From: JANYJA01 sp038229055
GTDB taxonomy: Bacteria; Acidobacteriota; Terriglobia; Bryobacterales; Bryobacteraceae
Direction: 5' to 3'
NCBI GenBank assembly: GCA_038229055.1
Contig: JBBROU010000064.1
Span: 1-30,225, forward strand
DNA: 30,225 nt
Shown: positions 7,237 through 13,244 of the stretch, in pieces
Layout: every line of letters starts with the position of its first letter
How positions within the stretch are numbered: the first letter of the stretch is position 1
Notes under the pieces: model-generated
Database searches by the model: none
Told to the model about the DNA's origin: nothing
What the model saw: the letters and a program-made list of their open reading frames with translations, nothing else
Made by a program: the position numbers and the translations under genes

Positions 7237-7820
7237 CACCGGCTCAAGTTCGCCATCAGCTTTTCCACGTGCTTGGCGAGCACATCGCACTCCAGATTTA
7301 CGCGGCTGCCGGGGCGGTGCGTCCCTAGTGTGGTGTGACGATACGTGTGGGGAATGATGGTCGCCGCCAAAACGCGCTCTTCGATGCGAGCAATCGTGAG
7401 ACTGATGCCGTCAATTGAGATGGAGCCTTTGTAGACCAAGTAGCGATCCAGCGCTTCAGGGACGCGGATGCGCAACCACCAGTTGTCGTCACCGAGAAGA
7501 TCGAGCGAAAGAAACTCTCCGGTGCCGTCCACATGCCCTTGTACAATATGGCCGCTCAGACGGCTAGTGGGAAGCAGCGGCCGCTCCAGGTTCACGCGCG
7601 ATCCGGGGCCGAGATCGCCGAGATTGCTGCGCTCCAGAGTCTCCGGCGCCAGATCGGCTGAAAATGTGCCCGCGGTGAGCGCAACGGCGGTCAGGCAGAC
7701 GCCGTTCACCGCAATGCTGCCGCCGGGTTGCAGGTCCGAGAGCACGGTCGCGCAATTGACGACCAGATGTGAGCCTGCTTGCGCCACGGTGCCGAGTTCT
7801 TCGATGATTCCGGTAAACAT
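7236..7820 (-). CDS. ribE: Riboflavin synthase alpha chain
   Basis: Catalyses dismutation of two 6,7-dimethyl-8-ribityllumazine molecules to riboflavin and the pyrimidinedione. The 194-residue length matches the family. It consists of two tandem lumazine-binding barrels: the first begins MFTGIIEELG and contains NGVCLT; the second begins near GHIVQGHVDGTG and contains DGISLT. The C-terminal KHVEKLMA helix for trimer formation is present. The start ATG at 7820 shares one base with the ribD stop (TGATG), and the gene's own stop shares one base with the MFS start. No lumazine synthase (ribH) or ribBA gene is in the window, so the pathway is completed elsewhere. Confidence 0.95.
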   Translation of the reverse strand: MFTGIIEELGTVAQAGSHLVVNCATVLSDLQPGGSIAVNGVCLTAVALTAGTFSADLAPETLERSNLGDLGPGSRVNLERPLLPTSRLSGHIVQGHVDGTGEFLSLDLLGDDNWWLRIRVPEALDRYLVYKGSISIDGISLTIARIEERVLAATIIPHTYRHTTLGTHRPGSRVNLECDVLAKHVEKLMANLSR

Positions 7821-8926
7821 CAGAAATCCTTTTCAATCCAGCCTTCCACTGCAAATTCGTTTGGCGCGATGGCGTGCAGCAGAAGGTCGCGGATTTGGAT
7901 GGCGTCGCTGCGCCGCCGGCGTCCGGCGCCACCGGCCATCGGCAGCGATTGCAAACCGCCGAGAATCTTGGGCGCGTAGTAGAAGTAAATTTTATCGGCG
8001 ATCTGCGTTTCGAGAACGGCCCAGTTGACCTTGCTTCCGGCTTCCACCACTAGCGAGAGATATTTCTGGTCAGCAAGCCAAAGGACGGCGCTGCGCAGAT
8101 CGGCGCGCCCGCCCGGCCCATCGAACTGCAAGACCTTGATGCCGCGCTCGGTCATTGCGCGGCGCCGCTCGGCGGATGCGGCCGACGTGGTGATAACGAC
8201 CAGATCGTCCGCGAAGCTCTTCACCATCTTGGAGCCGATCGGTAACCGAAGCTGCGAATCGACGACCATGCGGAGAAGCGGGCGGCTGCGCGGCAGATTC
8301 GTGCGATCGGTCAACAGGCAATCGTCCGCGAGCACGGTCCCGATACCGGTTAGAATCGCATCCGATTCATGGCGAAGCTGCTGCACATGCGCGCGCGCGA
8401 CGGGGCTCGTGATCCACCCGCGATTGTCGTCGGGCGCGGCAATCTTTCCGTCGAGCGTCAGTGCCGTCTTTAGCGTGACCAGCGGACGCGCGGTGCGCAT
8501 GAAGTGCGCGAAAGATTCGTTGAGGCGCTGGGCGTCGGCCTGAAAATCTGCCGCGAGCTCGACTTCAATGCCGGCCGCCCGCAGCTTGCGGAAGCCATCG
8601 CCCGATACCACCGGATTGGGATCCTCGATCGCGGCGACAATGCGATGAACACCGGCCGCGATAAGAGCGTCGGCGCATGGACCGGTCCGGCCCTGATGCG
8701 AGCATGGCTCGAGCGTGACGTATAGAGTTGCGTCGCGCGCACGTGCCCCAGCTTGTTCCAGCGCGAGGATCTCTGCGTGCTTTACACCGGCGAACGTATG
8801 GAATCCGCGCCCCACCACTTCGCCGTCGTTCACAAGCACCGCGCCGACCAGCGGGTTGGGGCTGGCTTGCGCGCGGCCTTGCCTGGCCAGCTCGAAAGCC
8901 TCGCGCATGAAGTCGGCGGGCATCAT
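7820..8926 (-). CDS. ribD: Bifunctional riboflavin biosynthesis deaminase/reductase RibD
   Basis: Carries out two consecutive steps: deamination of the diaminopyrimidine product of GTP cyclohydrolase II, then NADPH-dependent reduction of the ribosyl side chain. The N-terminal cytidine-deaminase-like domain (about 1-145) has the zinc ligands H50, C75 and C84 with catalytic E52 in KHAEI and EPCSHQGRTGPC, identical in numbering to E. coli RibD. The C-terminal reductase domain (about 148-368) starts PLVTLKTALTLDGKIA and has the ILTGIGTVLADD segment. Two adjacent ATG codons (8926 and 8923) are possible: the first overlaps the ftsY stop as ATGA, the second as TGATG. It is complete. Confidence 0.95.
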   Translation of the reverse strand: MMPADFMREAFELARQGRAQASPNPLVGAVLVNDGEVVGRGFHTFAGVKHAEILALEQAGARARDATLYVTLEPCSHQGRTGPCADALIAAGVHRIVAAIEDPNPVVSGDGFRKLRAAGIEVELAADFQADAQRLNESFAHFMRTARPLVTLKTALTLDGKIAAPDDNRGWITSPVARAHVQQLRHESDAILTGIGTVLADDCLLTDRTNLPRSRPLLRMVVDSQLRLPIGSKMVKSFADDLVVITTSAASAERRRAMTERGIKVLQFDGPGGRADLRSAVLWLADQKYLSLVVEAGSKVNWAVLETQIADKIYFYYAPKILGGLQSLPMAGGAGRRRRSDAIQIRDLLLHAIAPNEFAVEGWIEKDF

Positions 8927-9870
8927 TCGAAAAGCGATGCGATGAAAGTTTCCGCGTCAAAAGGCAGCAGATCGCCGGCTTGCTCACCGACCCCGATATA
9001 GCGGATGGGAAGTTGTAGCTCGCGCGCGATCGCGACCACCACGCCGCCCTTCGCGGTGCCGTCCAGCTTGGTGAGAACGATGCCGGTGACGCCGGAACTT
9101 TCGGTGAATTTGCGCGCCTGCTCCAAGCCGTTCTGGCCGGTGGTGGCGTCGAGCACCAGCAGCACTTCGTGCGGCGCATGGGGAATCACCCGCGATGCGG
9201 TGCGCCGCATCTTTTCCAGCTCGGCCATGAGATTCGCCTTCGTTTGCAGACGGCCCGCGGTATCGACAATGACGTAATCCACCTTGCGCGCGCGGGCGGC
9301 ATGCAATGCGTCGAACAGGACCGCACTCGGGTCCGAACCGGGCTGCTGGCGAATCACTTCGGCCCCCGTGCGCTCGCCCCAAATCTCAAGCTGTTCGATG
9401 GCGGCGGCGCGAAACGTATCGGCGGCGCACATCAACACCGTTCGGCCTTCACTCTGAAAGCGGCTGGCCAGCTTCCCAATCGTGGTGGTCTTCCCCGCCC
9501 CGTTGACGCCTACGACCATCACCACCGCGGGCGGCTCGGAGACATGCGGCATGGGGCGCTGTGCGCTCTCTAAAATTTGCAGGAGTTGCTCGCGAATCAA
9601 CGAGCGAAGCTCGAAGGCGTCACCGATGAGCTTACGATCCACGCGTTCGCGAATACGGTCCAGAATTTCGTTCGTCGTGCTAACGCCGATATCCGCGGAG
9701 ATGAGCGTGTATTCAAGCTCATCGAGAAGATCGGCATCGATCTCTTTCCTGCCGGAGAGCGCGTCTTCGAGGCGCGTGACCAATCCCGCGCGCGTCTTCT
9801 GAACACCGCTCTTTAACTTGTCAAGGAGTGTTGGCTCCTGCTCTACCGAGCCAAACAGCGTCTGAATCAT
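8923..9870 (-). CDS. ftsY: Signal recognition particle receptor FtsY
   Basis: The membrane-associated SRP GTPase that delivers ribosome-nascent chains to the Sec translocon. At 315 residues it is the short form without the long acidic A-domain of E. coli FtsY. The helical N domain spans about 15-100 and the G domain follows. It shows GVNGAGKTTT (G1, 121-130), the DTFRAAA switch region, DTAGR, TKLDGTAKGG and the C-terminal GVGEQAGDLLPF closing motif. It is the promoter-proximal gene of ftsY-ribD-ribE-MFS. No Shine-Dalgarno precedes ATG 9870; TAAAAT ends 8 nt before it. Confidence 0.95.
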   Translation of the reverse strand: MIQTLFGSVEQEPTLLDKLKSGVQKTRAGLVTRLEDALSGRKEIDADLLDELEYTLISADIGVSTTNEILDRIRERVDRKLIGDAFELRSLIREQLLQILESAQRPMPHVSEPPAVVMVVGVNGAGKTTTIGKLASRFQSEGRTVLMCAADTFRAAAIEQLEIWGERTGAEVIRQQPGSDPSAVLFDALHAARARKVDYVIVDTAGRLQTKANLMAELEKMRRTASRVIPHAPHEVLLVLDATTGQNGLEQARKFTESSGVTGIVLTKLDGTAKGGVVVAIARELQLPIRYIGVGEQAGDLLPFDAETFIASLFE

Positions 9871-9878
9871 CCGACACT

Positions 9879-9884
9879 ATTTTA
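9879..9884 (-). promoter_or_regulatory. -10-like box immediately upstream of ftsY
   Basis: TAAAAT on the minus strand, 8 nt before the ftsY ATG, in the only 39 bp that separate ftsY from the stop of the upstream hydrolase gene. This is too close for a Shine-Dalgarno leader, so a leaderless operon transcript is suggested. There is no room for an FMN riboswitch. Confidence 0.35.
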
Positions 9885-9909
9885 GCGCGGCGATGTACAG
9901 GACCTGGGT

Positions 9910-10851
9910 CTATTTGTGCGGCAGATCGCCAGTCGGCTTTCCCTGGGTGATCTCGTTGTAGGTGTCTTTGAGCTGATCCTGCATGAAATCGCCAACCCAG
10001 TTCTTGTCCGCATCAGGCAGCTTCACCGACTTCATGTCCTCGAGCTTCTTGCCGCTCTTGATGGCATCGGCAACGGTTTGGTGCAGATCGGTCATGAACT
10101 TTGCCTCGCCCGTGATAATCTCCGGGCCGCCGGGCTCGCCATGTCCCGGGAGCACATGGAGCGGATTCAGCTTCAGCGCCGCGCGCGCGACGTTCGGCCA
10201 GTTCCCGATGTTGCCGTCCGCGGTGTAGTTGTAAGGCCCGTTCACGACCGCGTCACCGGTGCAGAGCACGCGCTCTTTCGGCAGGAAGACGAAGCCATCG
10301 CCGCGCGTATGCGCCCATCCGAGAAAGCGGAACTGCACCTCGCGCGTGCTGTCTTTCAAGACGAAAAGATTCTTGTCGAAAGTCTGCTTCGGCGGTTCGG
10401 CGGTATCGCGATGCAGGTCGCCCACATCCTTGCGCTCCTTTGCAGTGGTCAGCCAGCGCGCCGGCTCGTACCTTTTCATCTCCTCGGCGACGCCTTTGTA
10501 AGCCAGCGTTGTGGCACCCGCTTCGGTCCAGACCGCGTTGCCGTAGGCGTGATCGCCGTGATGGTGAGTATCGAAGACATACTTAATAGGCTTGGTGGAT
10601 AGCTTCTTGGCCTCTTCCATCATGAGCCGCGCGCCGCTCGGAAAATTCGCGTCCACCACAATCAAGTAGTCTTTCATCTCGATCACGATGTTGTTGCAGT
10701 GCCCTTGGTTCTTCAGGTCGCCCTCGTGAAACCAAACTCCGGGCACGATTTGGGTGATGGCGTTCGGAACCGCCTGACTGCGTGTAGCGAAAAATGCCAT
10801 CAGTCCCAAACCCGCGAAAACCGTTGCAATCCAAAAACGCGTTATCTTCAC
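9910..10851 (-). CDS. Exported metallo-beta-lactamase-fold hydrolase
   Basis: A 313-residue protein with an N-terminal signal peptide (MKITRFWIATVFAGLGLMAFF, probable cleavage near SQA) and a metallo-beta-lactamase fold. The dinuclear metal motif HHHGDH is at 96-101 (H96, H98, D100, H101). The later ligands are suggested by GWAHTRGDG, LCTGDAVV and LPGHGEPGG. The family hydrolyses lactams, thioesters or lactones, and here acts outside the cytoplasm; the substrate is unknown. GTG 10851 is chosen over ATG 10854 because GGAGGTGAT, a full complement of the 16S 3' end, places its GGAGG core 5 nt from the GTG but only 2 nt from the ATG. It is divergent from ispG. Confidence 0.82.
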   Translation of the reverse strand: MKITRFWIATVFAGLGLMAFFATRSQAVPNAITQIVPGVWFHEGDLKNQGHCNNIVIEMKDYLIVVDANFPSGARLMMEEAKKLSTKPIKYVFDTHHHGDHAYGNAVWTEAGATTLAYKGVAEEMKRYEPARWLTTAKERKDVGDLHRDTAEPPKQTFDKNLFVLKDSTREVQFRFLGWAHTRGDGFVFLPKERVLCTGDAVVNGPYNYTADGNIGNWPNVARAALKLNPLHVLPGHGEPGGPEIITGEAKFMTDLHQTVADAIKSGKKLEDMKSVKLPDADKNWVGDFMQDQLKDTYNEITQGKPTGDLPHK

Positions 10852-10874
10852 CATCACCTCCGCGAACTCCACAG

Positions 10875-10903
10875 TCTATAACAGGCGGCAAGGGTTAGCG
10901 CAA
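10875..10903 (-). promoter_or_regulatory. Probable sigma-70-type promoter of the metallo-hydrolase gene
   Basis: On the minus strand TTGCGC (10903-10898) and TATAGA (10880-10875) are separated by 17 bp. The strong GGAGGTGAT ribosome-binding site follows at 10861-10853. The divergent ispG gene must use a promoter in the same 100-bp region; TAAAAT at 10912-10917 is a possible plus-strand -10 but no matching -35 was seen. Confidence 0.45.
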
Positions 10904-10953
10904 GCAAATGCTAAAATGAAGATTCTTAACACTATGGTGGTGGAGGCAATCGG

Positions 10954-12195
10954 ATGGCGGTAAAACCGCGTCGAGCGGCAGTAGCGGTAAACGTTGGCGG
11001 CGTCCTGGTCGGTGGAAATCACCCGATCGTGGTGCAGTCGATGACCAACACGGATACGGCCGACGTCACGGGGACGGTGAATCAGGTGATGGCCCTGGCT
11101 CAGGCCGGCTCGGAGCTGGTGCGCGTAACCGTGAACACCGAGGCGGCCGCCGAGGCGGTGCCGAAAATCGTCAGCACGCTGAGCATGTTTGGCGTGCGGG
11201 TGCCGATTGTCGGGGACTTCCACTACAACGGCCATCTGCTGCTGAAGAAGTATCCCGCGTGCGCACGGGCGCTGGCGAAATATCGAATCAATCCCGGCAA
11301 CGTAAACATCGGCAAGAAGCATGACGACAATTTCCGCACCATGATCGAAGCCGCGGTCGAGTATGACCGTCCTGTGCGCATTGGCGTGAACTGGGGGTCG
11401 CTCGACGCGCAACTGCTCACGCGCATGATGGACCAGAACAGCCGCTTGCCCGAGCCGAGGGACGCGCGCGAAGTCACCATCGACGCGATTGTCGTCAGCG
11501 CGCTCGAATCCGCCGCCGCGGCCGAGCATCATGGGCTATCGCGCGATCGGATTATTTTAAGCGCGAAAGTGAGCGGCGTGCAGGACCTGATCGACGTGTA
11601 TCGTCAGCTTGCCGCGAAGTGCGATTACGCGCTGCATCTGGGGTTGACCGAAGCGGGCCTGGGTGCAAAGGGAATCGTCGCGACAACGGCGGCGCTTTCG
11701 GTTCTGCTGCAGGAAGGAATTGGCGATACGATCCGCGCGTCGCTGACCCCGCTGCCGAACGGCGATCGCACTGAAGAAGTGATCGTCAGCCAGCAGATCT
11801 TGCAATCGCTCGGCATCCGCAGTTTCACTCCTCAGGTAACGGCGTGCCCCGGATGCGGGCGCACGACGAGCACCTTCTTCCAGGACATGGCGGACCAGAT
11901 CCAGAACTATCTGCGCGATCAAATGCCCGTTTGGAAAGACCGGCATGCGGGCGTCGAGAGCATGAAGGTCGCGGTGATGGGATGCATCGTGAACGGTCCG
12001 GGCGAGTCGAAGCACGCGAATCTGGGCATTTCGCTGCCGGGCACCTTCGAGGAACCGGTGGCTCCGGTGTATGTGGACGGGCGGCTGGTCAAGACGCTGC
12101 GCGGCGACCACATCGTCGCGGAGTTTATCGCGATGCTGGATAGCTACGTAGAGAGTCACTATGCGGCCGTGGAGACCGAGACGGGGGTGGTCTGA
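10954..12195 (+). CDS. ispG: 4-hydroxy-3-methylbut-2-en-1-yl diphosphate synthase (IspG/GcpE)
   Basis: An iron-sulfur enzyme of the methylerythritol phosphate pathway that reduces methylerythritol cyclodiphosphate to HMBPP. The 413-residue protein has the N-terminal TIM-barrel part (PIVVQSMTNTDTADV, INPGNVN, RIGVNWGSL) and the C-terminal [4Fe-4S] domain. Cluster ligands are C298 and C301 in ACPGCGRT and C344 in MGCIVNGPGE, with E351 as the likely fourth ligand. Compared with the E. coli form there are about 11 extra residues between the second and third Cys. Start ATG 10954 has GGAGG about 9 nt upstream. The stop is followed by hairpins leading into the yjbQ-like gene. Confidence 0.95.
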   Translation: MAVKPRRAAVAVNVGGVLVGGNHPIVVQSMTNTDTADVTGTVNQVMALAQAGSELVRVTVNTEAAAEAVPKIVSTLSMFGVRVPIVGDFHYNGHLLLKKYPACARALAKYRINPGNVNIGKKHDDNFRTMIEAAVEYDRPVRIGVNWGSLDAQLLTRMMDQNSRLPEPRDAREVTIDAIVVSALESAAAAEHHGLSRDRIILSAKVSGVQDLIDVYRQLAAKCDYALHLGLTEAGLGAKGIVATTAALSVLLQEGIGDTIRASLTPLPNGDRTEEVIVSQQILQSLGIRSFTPQVTACPGCGRTTSTFFQDMADQIQNYLRDQMPVWKDRHAGVESMKVAVMGCIVNGPGESKHANLGISLPGTFEEPVAPVYVDGRLVKTLRGDHIVAEFIAMLDSYVESHYAAVETETGVV

Positions 12196-12204
12196 GAATC
12201 TTTT

Positions 12205-12243
12205 GGAACTTCGGCTAGTTCCCTTGTATCTACAACAAGGAGG
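12205..12243 (+). promoter_or_regulatory. Two adjacent hairpins in the leader of the yjbQ-like gene, the second covering the AAGGAGG
   Basis: GGAACT (12205-12210) pairs with AGTTCC (12217-12222) around a 6-nt loop. CCTTGT (12222-12227) pairs with ACAAGG (12235-12240) around a 7-nt loop. The AAGGAGG at 12237-12243 overlaps the 3' arm of the second hairpin, so ribosome access could depend on this structure. The AAGGAGG is also unusually far (15 nt) from the ATG at 12259. It might instead be a weak ispG terminator; there is a TTTTC run only after the SD. Confidence 0.35.
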
Positions 12244-12258
12244 GGTTTTCTCATCTTT

Positions 12259-12771
12259 ATGGCTACTGTGAATTTGGCGGAACGCGAAACAGCGGTTAGT
12301 GGGGCAAATGGCGCATCCTCGCCCAATCTGGTTCAAGGGCCGTATCGTATCTTCAACCGGATTGTGGACTGGATCACGAACGAGCGGATGGAGTTGATCA
12401 ACATCACCGATCGTATTAACGAGATTGTTCGCAAGAGCGGAGTCAGGGAAGGAATCGTCCACCTGCAATCGCTGCACACCACCGCCTCGGTATTCATCAA
12501 CGAGTGGCAGGATGCGCTGGTCCACGACACGAAAACGTTTTTGAACCAGACGGTTTCGGGTGAATTCAATTGGCGCCATAACGATCCGAAGTATTCCGAT
12601 TGCGAGCGGCAGAACGGCGATTCGCACATGCGCGGTATGATGATGGGGCCGACGCTTTGCTTGCAGGTGCGCAATTCGGCGGTGTTGTTGGGCACGTGGC
12701 AGAGCATCATTCTGGCCGAGTTCGATGGGCCGAGGAGCCGGTCCATGTCCGTGCAAGTATCGGGAATATAA
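12259..12771 (+). CDS. YjbQ/UPF0047 family protein (secondary thiamine-phosphate-synthase-like)
   Basis: A 170-residue protein of the UPF0047 family, small homotrimeric proteins with a metal-binding pocket. The typical signature is intact: LHTTASVFINEWQ near residue 75, DSHMRGMMMGPTLCLQV, then LLGTWQSIILAEFDGPRSR at the C-terminus. Some members rescue thiamine-phosphate-synthase mutants at a low level, but the physiological reaction is not established. An extra N-terminal stretch of about 30 residues before the conserved core looks unstructured. It follows ispG by 63 bp and precedes a DUF2203 gene by 8 bp, so all three may form one unit. Confidence 0.85.
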   Translation: MATVNLAERETAVSGANGASSPNLVQGPYRIFNRIVDWITNERMELINITDRINEIVRKSGVREGIVHLQSLHTTASVFINEWQDALVHDTKTFLNQTVSGEFNWRHNDPKYSDCERQNGDSHMRGMMMGPTLCLQVRNSAVLLGTWQSIILAEFDGPRSRSMSVQVSGI

Positions 12772-12779
12772 ACCAAACG

Positions 12780-13220
12780 ATGGCGCGTTACTTCAATCTC
12801 GACGAAGCACGCCGCCACATTCCAACGCTCGAACGCACAATCTCGGAAGCCGTGGCATCGAAGGGCGTCTACGAGAAAACCGAGCAGTTTCAGCAGGCGC
12901 TCGCGCAGCGAATCATGCTGATGGGCGGAATTCTAGTGGACGTAGAACTGGTGGAGCGCAACAAATCTCTGCGCGAAAAAAGCGGCGAGCGGTTGAAGTC
13001 GGCGGTGGAAGAAATTCAGGAAATCGGCTGCATCATCAAAGATCTGGACAGCGGTCTGGTCGATTTCCCGACTCTTCTATCGGGCGAGGAAGTTTACTTA
13101 TGCTGGCGCATGGGCGAAACCGATATCCACTTCTGGCATTCGGTGCATGAAGGATTCGCGGGGCGGAAGGAAATCGACGCAAGCTTCGTGGCGAATCACC
13201 AGGGCCGTGAACCGAATTAA
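12780..13220 (+). CDS. DUF2203-family protein
   Basis: A 146-residue soluble, mostly helical protein that begins MARYFNLDEARRHIPTLERTI. The central part is a long charged helix pair (about 25-95, a possible coiled coil). The C-terminal LCWRMGETDIHFWHSVHEGFAGRKEID is the conserved end of DUF2203. The function of this family is unknown. The internal ATG at 12780 is chosen because it lies 8 bp after the preceding stop and begins the conserved sequence; the frame is open further upstream but inside the yjbQ-like gene. No strong Shine-Dalgarno is present, so reinitiation after the yjbQ-like stop is plausible. Confidence 0.8.
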   Translation: MARYFNLDEARRHIPTLERTISEAVASKGVYEKTEQFQQALAQRIMLMGGILVDVELVERNKSLREKSGERLKSAVEEIQEIGCIIKDLDSGLVDFPTLLSGEEVYLCWRMGETDIHFWHSVHEGFAGRKEIDASFVANHQGREPN

Positions 13221-13228
13221 CGGGTAAG

Positions 13229-13239
13229 CGATAATATCG
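13229..13239 (+). promoter_or_regulatory. Perfect palindrome overlapping a -10-like box at the zinc-protease start
   Basis: CGATA-A-TATCG is an 11-bp perfect inverted repeat ending 5 nt before the ATG at 13245. It contains GATAAT (13230-13235) and TAATAT (13232-13237), either of which could act as a -10 for a leaderless start. A protein bound here would block initiation. No Shine-Dalgarno is present. Confidence 0.3.
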
Positions 13240-13244
13240 GGCAC

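Noticed and set aside
7237..7290. A longer N-terminus for the MFS transporter
   Set aside because: The extra 18 residues are read from the ribE 3' end; the TGATG junction gives a natural coupled start at 7236.
9871..9909. An FMN riboswitch controlling the riboflavin operon
   Set aside because: Only 39 bp separate ftsY from the neighbouring gene, far too short, and no RFN-like conserved blocks were seen before ribD, which overlaps ftsY.
11557..12756. A 399-residue minus-strand open frame opposite ispG and the yjbQ-like gene
   Set aside because: It is antisense to two strongly conserved genes, crosses their junction and has His/Arg-rich shadow composition.
12600..12779. A longer start for the DUF2203 gene
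   Set aside because: The extension is an out-of-frame reading of the conserved yjbQ-like C-terminus; homology begins at ATG 12780.
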